Positions 8,446 to 16,918 of a DNA stretch of 64,000 nucleotides are shown here, one piece after another (within the stretch, counting starts at the first letter, position 1; each line of letters starts with the position of its first letter). The stretch comes from Nocardia mexicana NBRC 108244. Lineage in GTDB: Bacteria > Actinomycetota > Actinomycetes > Mycobacteriales > Mycobacteriaceae. Where the stretch lies: NCBI RefSeq assembly GCF_001613165.1, contig NZ_BDBV01000019.1:1-64000 (forward strand). The letters run 5' to 3'. Made by a program: the position numbers and the translations under genes. The notes beneath the pieces were generated by a model that did no database searches, had not been told where the DNA came from, and worked only from the letters and a program-made list of their open reading frames with translations.

Positions 8446-10065
8446 TTACAGGGAGGCGCGGGCGAGGATGGCGGTGGTGTCGGCGCCGACGGGGAGGGTT
8501 CCGAAGGCTATGCCCCAGTCGCCGCCGAATCTGGTGGCGCAGAAGGCATCCGCGACGGCCGCGTGGCCGTGGCGGACCAGCTGGGCGCCCTGCAGCACCA
8601 GGGCCATCAGTTCGACCACGCGGCGGGCGCGGTACTCGATATCGGACAGGTCGGTGAGTTCCTTGCCGATGCGGTCGATGGCGTCGTCGAGGTGGTGGTT
8701 GGCGCCGCGGGCCAGCGACACCTCGTTGAAGTAGGCCTCGACCGTCTCGGGCTGGCGGCCCATGGCGCGCAACGCGTCCAGCGCCGCCACATTGCCCGAA
8801 CCCTCCCAGATCGACATCAGCGGCGCCTCGCGATACAGCCGCGGCATGCCGGAGTCTTCGACATAGCCGTTGCCGCCCAGGCATTCCAGCGCCTCGGCCG
8901 CGTGTACCGGCGCACGCTTGCAGACCCAGTACTTCGTGACCGCCAGGGCGATCCGGCGCAGCGCCGCCTCCGCCGGATCCGACGACGCACGGTCGGTCGC
9001 TCCCGCGAGGCGCATCATCACGGTGGTCGCGGCATCGGATTCGATCACCAGGTCGGCGAGCACGTTACGCATCGACGGCTGGTCGATCAGCTTGGCGCCG
9101 AAGACTTCTCGATGCCGGGCGTGGTGCACCGCATGGAGGAGGCCGATGCGCATACCCGTTGCCGAGCCGATCACGCAGTCCAGCCGGGTCATGTTCACCA
9201 TCTCGATGATGGTCTTCACCCCGGCGCCCTCCGCGCCGACCAGCCAGCCGACCGCATCCTCGTACTCGATCTCCGAGGAGGCGTTGGACTTGTTGCCCAG
9301 CTTGTCCTTGAGCCGTTGCAGCCGTAGCGAATTGCGGGATCCGTCGGGCAGCACGCGCGGCAGCAGGAAGCACGACAGCCCTCCGGGCGCCTGCGCGAGG
9401 GTCAGGAACATATCCGACATGGGCGCCGAGGTGAACCACTTGTGGCCGACGATGCGGTAGGTGCCGTCGGATTGCGGTGTGGCCCGGGTGGTGTTCGCGC
9501 GCACGTCCGAGCCGCCCTGCTTCTCCGTCATCGACATGCCGGCGATCAGACCGGCCTTCGCCGACGGCTCGCGCAGGCCGAAATCGTAGGTGCGCGAACC
9601 GAGTAGCGGCTCGTACCGCGCGGCCAGCTCCGGGTTGTGGCGGAGCGCGGGAACCACCGCGTAGGTCATCGAGATCGGGCACATGTGCCCGGCGTCCGCC
9701 ATGCCCCAGGTGTAGAACTTCGCGGCCCGCGCGGTGTGGGCGCCGGGCCGGTCGTCGAGCCACGGGGTGCCGTGCAGACCGTGCGCCACAGCGACTTTCA
9801 TCAGCTCGTGCCAGTACGGGTGGAACTCCACCTCGTCGACCCGATGCCCGTAGCGGTCGTGCGTATGCAGCACCGGCGGGTACTCGTTGGCGACGCGGCC
9901 CCACTCCTGGGCCTCGGCACCGCCCGCGAGCGCGCCCAGTTCGCGCACTTCGGCCTCGGCCCAGCCCGCGCCTTCCCGGTGCAGCCCCTCGAGCAGGGCG
10001 GGGTTGTCGGAGAAGTCGAACGGGACGATGGGCGGAACCTGGTTGAACACCTCGTGGGTGGGCAT
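8446..10065 (-). CDS. aidB: AidB-like acyl-CoA dehydrogenase
   Basis: This FAD-dependent acyl-CoA dehydrogenase homologue has 539 residues. The N terminus (THEVFNQVPP) and the stretch MSMTEKQGGSDVRANTT are hallmarks of the AidB branch. Other family motifs include YKV-type GHKWFTSAPMSD for FAD contact and ALECLGGNGYVEDSGMPRLY near the C terminus. AidB of E. coli belongs to the adaptive response to alkylation and binds DNA; related actinobacterial proteins may instead act in isovaleryl-CoA-like oxidation. The ATG at 10065 is preferred over a GTG at 10074 because AGGAG stands eight bases before it. A TetR gene lies just upstream on the same strand and may control it. Confidence 0.87.
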   Translation of the reverse strand: MPTHEVFNQVPPIVPFDFSDNPALLEGLHREGAGWAEAEVRELGALAGGAEAQEWGRVANEYPPVLHTHDRYGHRVDEVEFHPYWHELMKVAVAHGLHGTPWLDDRPGAHTARAAKFYTWGMADAGHMCPISMTYAVVPALRHNPELAARYEPLLGSRTYDFGLREPSAKAGLIAGMSMTEKQGGSDVRANTTRATPQSDGTYRIVGHKWFTSAPMSDMFLTLAQAPGGLSCFLLPRVLPDGSRNSLRLQRLKDKLGNKSNASSEIEYEDAVGWLVGAEGAGVKTIIEMVNMTRLDCVIGSATGMRIGLLHAVHHARHREVFGAKLIDQPSMRNVLADLVIESDAATTVMMRLAGATDRASSDPAEAALRRIALAVTKYWVCKRAPVHAAEALECLGGNGYVEDSGMPRLYREAPLMSIWEGSGNVAALDALRAMGRQPETVEAYFNEVSLARGANHHLDDAIDRIGKELTDLSDIEYRARRVVELMALVLQGAQLVRHGHAAVADAFCATRFGGDWGIAFGTLPVGADTTAILARASL

Positions 10066-10097
10066 GCGGGGCACTCCTGTCTCTGTGACGCCGATGG

Positions 10098-10709
10098 TTA
10101 CGGACGTCCCCCGGGTTCGTGTAAACCCAAGGCGCGCAACGAAAATTCGATGAGTTCGGGCACCACCGATTCGCTCTGCAGCGCCTCGGCCAGAGGTCCG
10201 ACCAGGACCTCGCCGATGGCGCCGACCAGGGCGGTGGCGCTGGTACGCGGATTCTGCGGGGGCAGTTGCCCGTTCGCGACGCCCTCGGCGATCGCCGAGG
10301 CGAACGTCTCGGCGAAGGCGCGGCGGAACCGCAGCCGCTCGGTGTCCACGGCCGCGTCCACCGGCTCGGCCAGCAGCACGTAGGCCAGCTTCGGGTTCTT
10401 CAGGGCGCGACCGGCGAAGGTCTCCACCGCGGCGGTGACCCGCTGCACGGCACTGCCCTCGGCACCGGCCGCCGCGACCGCGGAGACCTCCCGGGTGACG
10501 ACATCCCGGAACACCGCGGTGACCAGCTCGGACTTACCGCTGAAGCTCTTGTAGACGGTGCCGGTGGCGACGCCCGCCTCGGCGGCGACCACCGCGATCG
10601 ACATTCCCGCGAACCCGCGCTCGGAGAGCACCCTGGTCGCGGCGTGCACGATCGCGCCCGCCTGTGCGTCGAGGCGGGCCTGCACGGCGGGAGTACGGCG
10701 GTAGGCCAC
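10098..10709 (-). CDS. TetR family transcriptional regulator
   Basis: The 203-residue protein has a TetR helix-turn-helix at residues 20-65 (ATRVLSERGFAGMSIAVVAA, then AGVATGTVYKSFSGKSELV) followed by a variable ligand-binding domain. It is divergent from a crotonase gene and precedes the aidB-like gene on the same strand. A near-perfect palindrome (10711-10739) begins two bases from its start codon, so autorepression and control of the crotonase are likely. Both neighbours act on acyl-CoA esters, so an acyl-CoA ligand is a reasonable guess but not proven. Confidence 0.9.
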   Translation of the reverse strand: MAYRRTPAVQARLDAQAGAIVHAATRVLSERGFAGMSIAVVAAEAGVATGTVYKSFSGKSELVTAVFRDVVTREVSAVAAAGAEGSAVQRVTAAVETFAGRALKNPKLAYVLLAEPVDAAVDTERLRFRRAFAETFASAIAEGVANGQLPPQNPRTSATALVGAIGEVLVGPLAEALQSESVVPELIEFSLRALGLHEPGGRP

Positions 10710-10710
10710 G

Positions 10711-10739
10711 CAAGAAGTGAATCACGAATTCATTTCTTG
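10711..10739. promoter_or_regulatory. TetR operator palindrome
   Basis: The arms CAAGAAGTGAAT and ATTCATTTCTTG match at 11 of 12 positions around a 5-base spacer. The site lies in the 88-base divergent gap between the TetR gene (start 10709) and the crotonase gene (start 10798), so one repressor could shut off both. Confidence 0.8.
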
Positions 10740-10797
10740 ACGCAAGGGGCCGCGACTGTTCGAATCGGACGACGACCGGCGACAGCGAGGAGCAGCC

Positions 10798-11565
10798 GTG
10801 AACGTACGAATCGAGCGCAAGGGTCCGGTGTTCACCGTGATCCTCGATCGCCCCCAGGCCCGCAATGCGGTCGACGGACCGACCGCGCGGGAGCTGGCCG
10901 ACGCGTTCCGGGAGTTCGATGCCGATCCCGACGCCGCCGCGGCGGTGCTGTGGGGCGCGGGCGGCACGTTCTGCGCCGGCGCGGACCTGAAATCCCTGGG
11001 CACCGAGCATTCCAACGCCGCGAGCACCGAGGGGGACGGCCCGATGGGCCCGACCCGGATGCGGTTGTCCAAGCCGGTGATCGCCGCGGTCTCCGGGTAC
11101 GCGGTCGCGGGCGGGCTGGAGCTGGCGCTGTGGGCCGATCTCCGAATCGCGGAGCAGGACAGCACATTCGGTGTGTTCTGCCGCCGCTGGGGAGTGCCGC
11201 TCATCGACGGGGGCACGGTGCGGCTGCCGCGCATCGTCGGCGACGGGCGCGCCATGGACATGATTCTCACCGGTCGCGCGGTGGGCGCCGCCGAGGCGCT
11301 GCAGATGGGATTGGTGAACCGGGTCGTGCCGCCGGGTGAATCCCGCAGTGCCGCAGAGCAACTCGCCGCGGAGCTGGCCGCCCTGCCGCAGACGTGCCTG
11401 CGCACCGACCGCATGTCGGCGCTCGAGCAGTGGGGCCTGGACGAGGACGCCGCGATCGCCAACGAGTTCCGCCACGGACTGACCGCCCTGTCCGATGCCG
11501 ACGGCGCCCTCGCCGGAGCACAACGGTTCGCCTCGGGCGCCGGACGCCACGGAGCCTCGGCCTGA
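10798..11565 (+). CDS. Enoyl-CoA hydratase/isomerase (crotonase) family protein
   Basis: This 255-residue protein has the crotonase fold. The oxyanion-hole motif GAGGTFCAGADLKSL and the conserved AVSGYAVAGGLELALWADLRI are clear. In the usual second catalytic segment the protein has WGVPLIDGGTVRLPRIVGDG, without the paired glutamates of true 2-enoyl-CoA hydratases, so it may be a hydrolase, isomerase or other crotonase. The GTG start has AGGAG six bases upstream. It is divergent from the TetR gene with a shared operator and probably acts in fatty-acid or acyl-CoA breakdown. Confidence 0.88.
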   Translation: MNVRIERKGPVFTVILDRPQARNAVDGPTARELADAFREFDADPDAAAAVLWGAGGTFCAGADLKSLGTEHSNAASTEGDGPMGPTRMRLSKPVIAAVSGYAVAGGLELALWADLRIAEQDSTFGVFCRRWGVPLIDGGTVRLPRIVGDGRAMDMILTGRAVGAAEALQMGLVNRVVPPGESRSAAEQLAAELAALPQTCLRTDRMSALEQWGLDEDAAIANEFRHGLTALSDADGALAGAQRFASGAGRHGASA

Positions 11566-11697
11566 GGGTCGCGCCACGGCATCGGCCGCCGGAGTGACGA
11601 CGGCCGCCACGTCGGACATGCCCACGGTCCACCGGAGCGCAGCGGCGGCGTCGGGCGACGCGGGAGCCTCGGCCTGAATCTCGCACCACGGCACCGG
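11551..11697 (+). repeat. 35-bp imperfect direct repeat around the crotonase stop codon
   Basis: Copy 1 (11551-11585) spans the end of the crotonase gene and its TGA. Copy 2 (11663-11697) repeats it 112 bases downstream with 30 of 35 bases the same, starting GGAGCCTCGGCCTGA in both. The gap from 11566 to 11906 holds no supportable gene, so this looks like a duplicated gene end within a 341-base noncoding stretch. Confidence 0.6.
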
Positions 11698-11906
11698 ACG
11701 ACGCCGTGGTGGCACCATGGCCTCATGCCGCCGCCACTTCCGAGCTTGCCCGATCGGCCCCGCACCGAGCGGACAGATTCGCGGGTGAATCCGGTATGTG
11801 CTGCACGATGGCGCTGCACACGATCGCCCGTGCGCGCTCGGACGGCGGTCGGCGAATACCGAACGAGCGACTGCGGCGCGTCGGTCCCACTCGGGCGGCA
11901 TGCGCG

Positions 11907-13139
11907 ATGAGCAGGCTCAGCGTGGTCGACGAGATCTTCCTGCGGACGCATCGAGGGATGGGGACTCCGATTGCCCTGCAGGGGTTGTGGCGGACCGCCG
12001 ATCGGGTGGAGCCGAAGCTGCTGGAGCAGGTGCATGCCGCGCTACGTAGCGGGCCACTGGGGCGGCGGGTCGTGCGGCCGCGGTTCCCCGGGGCGCGGCC
12101 GCACTGGCGGGCGAACGACCGGGCGCATCCGCTGCGGGTCGCGGAACGCCCGATCCCGGAGGCCGACCTGCTCGATTGGGCGGATGCGCAGGGATTCGAC
12201 CTCGATCCGGAGTTCGGGCCGGGCTGGCGGCTGGCGGCGGCGCGGGTGGAAGGCGGTGGCTCGATCGTGTCGCTGACGTGTTCGCACGCGCTCGCCGACG
12301 GGCGCGGCCTGGTGACCGCCGTCGACCTCGCGCTGACCGGAAGCGCCGCATCGGAAGCCGGTGCGGCGCAGTCGGATTGGTCTGACGCCCGACACCAATG
12401 GTCGACCGTGCTGGGTGGCACGCTGAGAGCGCTGCGGCACGGCGTTCCGAAGCGCCCGGAGACGCCCGCTGCCCGGTCGTCCGACCGGGCCGATCGTGCG
12501 ACACACGGTGCCGTGCTGCAGATTCCGGCGGCCGACTGGGATCTGGTCGGCGCCGCGCGCGGCGGCACCGCGAATACCCTGTTCGTCCATCTCGTCGCGA
12601 ATATGCTGTGGGACAGTGGCTTTCCAGGGACTTCGATCACCGCCAGCCTGCCCGTGGACACCCGCGACGAACCGCGCGTGGACAACGACATGGCGATGAC
12701 AGAGGTCGCTGTGACGCGCACCGACAACCCCGCCACCCTGCGCGAGAAGTGCCGTGCCGCATACGAACACCGCATGTCCAGCCCGGGCGGCCTCCCCGAG
12801 GAGCTACTGCAGGTGCTTCCCGAACGCGTGGCCTACACGCTGTCGCGGGGCGCGGGCGAACGTGACATCCTGTGCTCCAATATCGGCCCGCTCCCGGCCT
12901 CGCTGACCCACCTCGGACCGCATCGCTGCACGGGCGTCGCGACCCGCGCCATCCACCCGGGCCTGCTCTCCACCGAACTCCCCCGCACCCGCCTGTCGGC
13001 CTACCTGTCCCGCTCCGGCCACACCTACACCCTGGCGCTGGTCAGCCTCGATCCCGACCGCATCGGATCCGCCACCGCACTCGCGGATCTCGCCACCACC
13101 GCCCTGGAGAAGCTGGACCTCCCCCACACCCGGTGGTGA
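11907..13139 (+). CDS. Condensation-domain/PapA-like acyltransferase
   Basis: The 410-residue protein carries SHALADGRG, a form of the HHxxxDG active site of chloramphenicol-acetyltransferase-like enzymes (PapA, WS/DGAT, NRPS condensation), with the first His replaced by Ser. A second family landmark is SITASLPVDTRDEPRVDNDM, matching the latch region, and SNIGPLP near residue 315. The open frame extends upstream to 11706, but the ATG at 11907 starts the recognisable domain (MSRLSVVDEIFLRTHRGMG). Such enzymes esterify lipids or polyketides in actinobacteria. No lipid-synthesis genes are next to it, so substrate and donor are unknown. Confidence 0.65.
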   Translation: MSRLSVVDEIFLRTHRGMGTPIALQGLWRTADRVEPKLLEQVHAALRSGPLGRRVVRPRFPGARPHWRANDRAHPLRVAERPIPEADLLDWADAQGFDLDPEFGPGWRLAAARVEGGGSIVSLTCSHALADGRGLVTAVDLALTGSAASEAGAAQSDWSDARHQWSTVLGGTLRALRHGVPKRPETPAARSSDRADRATHGAVLQIPAADWDLVGAARGGTANTLFVHLVANMLWDSGFPGTSITASLPVDTRDEPRVDNDMAMTEVAVTRTDNPATLREKCRAAYEHRMSSPGGLPEELLQVLPERVAYTLSRGAGERDILCSNIGPLPASLTHLGPHRCTGVATRAIHPGLLSTELPRTRLSAYLSRSGHTYTLALVSLDPDRIGSATALADLATTALEKLDLPHTRW

Positions 13140-13160
13140 CGCGCGGGAGTGGTCGTGCGA

Positions 13161-13847
13161 TTACAGTGCCGCCGTGACGCCCGGTACCCGGGCGAGAACA
13201 TGATCGGGCGTTTCGATGCCGGGGGCGAGATCCGGGGAGGGCACGGGAGCGTCGAAGACCTGGCGGATGGGGAGGACGCCCGCCCAGGTGTCGCTGGAGA
13301 GGTCGTCCGCGTCGTCGCGCGGGCCGCCGGTGCGCATCTTCACCGACGCCTCGGTGAGGTCGAGGGCCAGCACGGCGGTCGCGGCCAGTTCCTTCTTGGA
13401 CGGCGAACGGACGGCGTCCCAGGCGCCGGGCGCCGCGCGCTCGACGATGACCCGCAGCGCGTGCAGGCGCTCGTCGCGGTCGGTGACCTCCACGGGGCGG
13501 CCGTGGATGACCGCCGAGCGGTAGTTCATCGAGAAGTGCATCGCCGAGCGGGCGTAGACGATGCCGTCGACATGCGTCACCGTGACCGAGACATCGCCGG
13601 TCATCGCCGCGCGCAGGTTACCGGCGCCGGTGGATCCGTGCAGATAGAGGGTGTCGCCGTCGCGGCCGTAGATGGTCGGCAGCACGACCGGGGCGCCGTG
13701 CAGCAGGACGCCGAGGTGGCAAACCATGCCGTCGTCGAGGACCGCGTCCAGCGCGTCGCGGTCGACCGCGCCACGCTCCCGGCTGCGGGTGAGCGTGCTG
13801 CGCGGCGTCGGCGAGAGCGGGGGCCGGGCGGAAGGTGACTCGGTCAT
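13161..13847 (-). CDS. Pyridoxamine 5'-phosphate oxidase-like flavoprotein
   Basis: The 228-residue protein has a split-barrel FMN-binding fold. VCHLGVLLHGAPVVLPTIYG and YLHGSTGAGNLRAAM followed by the VTHVDGIVYARSAMHFSMNY strand are typical of the PNPOx-like group found beside PdxR regulators. True PdxH is longer in substrate-binding loops, so this may act in B6 salvage or be a flavin or F420-type reductase. It diverges from pdxR with only 34 bases between start codons, which implies joint control. Confidence 0.85.
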   Translation of the reverse strand: MTESPSARPPLSPTPRSTLTRSRERGAVDRDALDAVLDDGMVCHLGVLLHGAPVVLPTIYGRDGDTLYLHGSTGAGNLRAAMTGDVSVTVTHVDGIVYARSAMHFSMNYRSAVIHGRPVEVTDRDERLHALRVIVERAAPGAWDAVRSPSKKELAATAVLALDLTEASVKMRTGGPRDDADDLSSDTWAGVLPIRQVFDAPVPSPDLAPGIETPDHVLARVPGVTAAL

Positions 13848-13881
13848 GCCACCAGCATCCCGGCGGAAATGGCATTATGAA

Positions 13882-15294
13882 ATGGCCAATTCACCGAAGA
13901 AATGGAAGACCACTTTGACCGCGCTCGACGAACTGCCGCTGACCGTGGACCGGGATGCCGCCACCCCGCTGGCCGTCCAGGTCGCCGACGGCCTGCGGGA
14001 GGCCGCCACCGCCGGCCGGTTGCGCGGCGGTGACCGGCTGCCGTCCTCGCGGGCACTCGCGACCCGGCTGGGCGTCAGCCGCACCGTGGTCACCGCGGCC
14101 TACGACCAACTGCACGCCGAGGGCTGGCTCACCGGCAGGCACGGGTCGGGCACCTTTCTCACCGCCTCCCCCGCCCCGGCGCCGAGCCGCATCGCCACCC
14201 CCGACGAGTCCGAATTCGACACCCTCCGTTACGATCTCGTGCCGGGCACGCCGTGCGTGGAGGCGATCGACCGCGCCGCATGGCGCCGCGCCTGGCGATC
14301 GGCCTCGGACCGAATCCCACTGGCGCGCAAGGACAGGCGGGGCGAACCGGACTATCGCGCGACGGTCGCCGAACAGCTGCTCCGGCACCGCGGCCTCGCG
14401 GCCGGAAGCGACACCGTGGTCCTGGCCACGGCGGGAACCGGCTCCGCCGTGGGCGAGCTGGCGGCGGCACTGCTACGCCCCGGCGATGCCGTGGCGATGG
14501 AGGATCCGGGCTATCAGCGTGCCGTGGGCGCCTTCTGGGCGGCGGGCGTGCGGGTATTGCCGGTGCCGGTCGACGCCGACGGACTGCGGGTCGACAAGAT
14601 TCCGACCGGCGTCCGGGCCGTGTATTGCACTCCCGCCCACCAGTTCCCGCTCGGTGCGCGAATGCCCGCGGCCCGGAGGATAGAGCTGATCGAATTCGCC
14701 CGCCGCACAGAAACCTTCGTCATCGAGGACGACTACGACGGCGAACTGCGGTATGACACCGCCCCTTTGCCGATGCTGGCCACCCTCGCGCCGGATATCG
14801 TCGTCCACCTGGGGACCACGTCCAAGATCCTCAGCCCGACACTCGGTGTCGGCTGGCTGGTCGCGGCCCCGTCGATCACGAAAGCCGTGCTGGCACACCG
14901 GGAATCCACCGGCACCGGCCCGGCTCCCGCGGGACAGCAGGTCCTGGTCGAACTCGCCAGGCACGGCGACCTGATGCGCCATCTGCGGCGGCTCCGACGC
15001 GAAATGCCACCGCGCCGGGCGATCGTCGTCGACGAGTTGCGCAGTGGCGGCCTCGAGGTGGTCGGCGACGACGCGGGATCCCACCTGGTGGTGCCGCTAC
15101 CGTCGGCAGCCGCCGAGGAACGTGCGATCGAGGCCGCCCGCCGCCGCGGCGTCCTCCTCGACAGTCTGGGCCGCTATTGCATCGGTCCGCAGCGCAGTTT
15201 CGGTGTCCCGCTCGGGTATTCGACCCTGCCGCGTACCGATCTGCGGGCGGCGGTGCGGATCGCATGCGAGTGCCTGGCCGACCGCAGCTCATAG
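13882..15294 (+). CDS. pdxR: MocR/PdxR-type GntR regulator with aminotransferase domain
   Basis: This 470-residue fusion has an N-terminal winged helix of the GntR family (residues 22-90: LPSSRALATRLGVSRTVVTA) and a C-terminal fold-type I aminotransferase-like domain. PLP contacts visible are DDYDGEL and the Schiff-base Lys in TTSKILSPTLG. MocR proteins sense pyridoxal phosphate with the catalytically idle domain and switch B6 or amino-acid genes. Its partner is the divergent PNPOx-like gene. The ATG at 13882 is chosen because it directly precedes the conserved domain; upstream codons overlap the neighbour. Confidence 0.9.
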   Translation: MANSPKKWKTTLTALDELPLTVDRDAATPLAVQVADGLREAATAGRLRGGDRLPSSRALATRLGVSRTVVTAAYDQLHAEGWLTGRHGSGTFLTASPAPAPSRIATPDESEFDTLRYDLVPGTPCVEAIDRAAWRRAWRSASDRIPLARKDRRGEPDYRATVAEQLLRHRGLAAGSDTVVLATAGTGSAVGELAAALLRPGDAVAMEDPGYQRAVGAFWAAGVRVLPVPVDADGLRVDKIPTGVRAVYCTPAHQFPLGARMPAARRIELIEFARRTETFVIEDDYDGELRYDTAPLPMLATLAPDIVVHLGTTSKILSPTLGVGWLVAAPSITKAVLAHRESTGTGPAPAGQQVLVELARHGDLMRHLRRLRREMPPRRAIVVDELRSGGLEVVGDDAGSHLVVPLPSAAAEERAIEAARRRGVLLDSLGRYCIGPQRSFGVPLGYSTLPRTDLRAAVRIACECLADRSS

Positions 15295-15343
15295 TCAGCG
15301 CGGATTCGACCGGACCCGCGCACCGGCAGCACGCACGGCGTGA

Positions 15344-15922
15344 CTAATTCGAGCCTCGGCCGACGAGACGAAGTACGCTGTCGCCCACCGCTTTCTCGGC
15401 CGCGCGAACGCTCATCCGCCCCGTCTTGACCTGCTCCCCCGCGGCGTGCCCCAGGGCAATGACCGCCGCGGCCAGCCAGGCGGGCTGTAGCGCGCGGTCG
15501 AATTCCCCGGTGCGTTGTCCACGGCGGATGATGCGTTGCAGGTAGTCGTCGATGGGCACGTGCCGGGCGCGGTCGTCTCCCGGCACGACCTCCAGGCGAT
15601 GCAGCACCGAGTACTCCTCGAACGCCCGCCAGCTGATCTCGAGCATTCGCAGCAGGGCATCGGTTGCGGAGCCACCGTCCAGGTCGACGGCGTCGATCGC
15701 CGCCACCGTCCGGTCGGTGATGTGGTCCACGACGGCCGACAGCAGTTCGTCGCGAGAGGCGAAGTGGGCGTAGACGGTCTGGCGCGTCACCCCTGCCTCG
15801 GCGGCTATCGCGGCGAGCCCCGCGGTCGGACGGTCCGCGAGCAATCGTGCCGCGGCGGCGATGATCGCGGCCCGGCTGCGTTCGGCATCGGCCCGGCGCC
15901 GAGGTTCTCCTTCACCCGTCAA
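15344..15922 (-). CDS. TetR family transcriptional regulator
   Basis: The 192-residue protein has a TetR helix-turn-helix at residues 17-60 (GLAAIAAEAGVTRQTVYAHF). The start is uncertain: the frame opens with a TTG at 15922 with no clear ribosome site, close to the putative operator, so the message may be leaderless. It diverges from a SnoaL-like gene and a DUF1772 membrane protein gene and probably represses them. Confidence 0.87.
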   Translation of the reverse strand: MTGEGEPRRRADAERSRAAIIAAAARLLADRPTAGLAAIAAEAGVTRQTVYAHFASRDELLSAVVDHITDRTVAAIDAVDLDGGSATDALLRMLEISWRAFEEYSVLHRLEVVPGDDRARHVPIDDYLQRIIRRGQRTGEFDRALQPAWLAAAVIALGHAAGEQVKTGRMSVRAAEKAVGDSVLRLVGRGSN

Positions 15923-15926
15923 AATC

Positions 15927-15982
15927 TTACACCCTTGTCAAAGTTATCCCGGACGCATAACGTTTACAGCGTTGTCAGAATT
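15927..15982. promoter_or_regulatory. Two direct-repeat operator-like boxes
   Basis: TTACACCCTTGTCAAAGTT (15927-15945) and TTACAGCGTTGTCAGAATT (15964-15982) share TTACA, C, TTGTCA, A and TT at the same spacing, with a period of 37. Each box is itself roughly dyad-symmetric (TTACA with TTGTCA). They fill the divergent gap between the TetR gene and the SnoaL-like gene, so they are probable TetR sites. Confidence 0.55.
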
Positions 15983-15998
15983 CTACGGCTGGAGTGCC

Positions 15999-16394
15999 AT
16001 GAGATCCGCACCACCCCACACCCCGGAACGGTTCATCGCCGATTTCTTCACCGCCTTCACGGATGCGGTGATGCACGACGACGGCAGTGACCCGGGCGCG
16101 ACCGTCGACCGCTTCCACACGCCGGACATCGTCCAGATCAGCAACGGCATCCGGCTGGATCGCGAGCGTCTGGCCGCACACCTGCGGTCGGTGCGAAAGA
16201 ACCTGCGGGAGTATCGGTTCGAGGTACACGAGGCATTCGCCGACGGCGACCGCATCGCCGCCCGCCTGACCATTCACGCACGAATGCGCAAGGAGGAGAC
16301 GATCATCACCGAGGTCTACCTGTTCGGGGAGTTCACGCCCGACGGCCGCATGCGGCGATCGCATCAGCTCTCCCGAACCGTCACGGCCGAATAG
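15999..16394 (+). CDS. SnoaL-like/NTF2-fold protein
   Basis: The 131-residue protein has the alpha+beta barrel pattern of SnoaL/NTF2-like domains: an N-terminal helix pair with FFTAFTDAVMHDD, FHTPDIVQISNGIRLDRERL in the middle, and an IAARLTIHARM...EVYLFGEF sheet. Members are small cyclases, isomerases or ligand carriers. It is followed after 13 bases by a DUF1772 membrane gene and is divergent from a TetR repressor. The ATG at 15999 follows GGAGTGCC. The substrate is unknown. Confidence 0.7.
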   Translation: MRSAPPHTPERFIADFFTAFTDAVMHDDGSDPGATVDRFHTPDIVQISNGIRLDRERLAAHLRSVRKNLREYRFEVHEAFADGDRIAARLTIHARMRKEETIITEVYLFGEFTPDGRMRRSHQLSRTVTAE

Positions 16395-16407
16395 CGCGGA
16401 GGACACC

Positions 16408-16908
16408 ATGTACGTACGCCTCGTTCAAACCGCCGCCCTGCTCGCCACCGGATTGCTCACGGGCGCTTTCGGATACGGGCTGGCCAACCTCGCGCCGACA
16501 TTTCATCGCGTGCCGCTGCAGATGCGCCTGGAGTTCCACTCCGAACTGATGAAGAACAACAGCATCAGCATGCAGATCACCATGGCCCTCGCCGCAGTGA
16601 GCTGCTTCGGGCTGGCCGCGCTGCACCGCGACCGGATCCGGGCGCTCGCGGCCGCGGCCGGACTGCTGGTCGTCGCCTCGTTCGTGATCACCCGATTCGG
16701 GAACGTGCCGATCAATCGGCAGATCCGGGCCTGGATCACCGACGGCACGCCGGACGACTACGCCGATATCCTCACCCGCTGGGATCTGTTTCACGGATTG
16801 CGCACCGGCACATCACTTCTCGCGTTCCTGCTGGTGATCGTGATCGCCACCTGGATGACGCGGACGCACCGGGCGGCCCCGGAATCCCAGGCACCGGCCA
16901 TGGCCTGA
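16408..16908 (+). CDS. DUF1772 (anthrone oxygenase-like) membrane protein
   Basis: The 166-residue protein has four hydrophobic helices, near residues 8-26, 55-70, 76-93 and 132-150. RFGNVPINRQIRAW and RWDLFHGLRTGTSLLAF are characteristic of the DUF1772 family, some members of which act as anthrone oxygenases. It probably forms one unit with the preceding SnoaL-like gene under TetR control. The pairing suggests detoxification of, or reaction with, a small aromatic or quinone-like compound; this is inference. Confidence 0.75.
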   Translation: MYVRLVQTAALLATGLLTGAFGYGLANLAPTFHRVPLQMRLEFHSELMKNNSISMQITMALAAVSCFGLAALHRDRIRALAAAAGLLVVASFVITRFGNVPINRQIRAWITDGTPDDYADILTRWDLFHGLRTGTSLLAFLLVIVIATWMTRTHRAAPESQAPAMA

Positions 16909-16918
16909 GGCGGACCGG

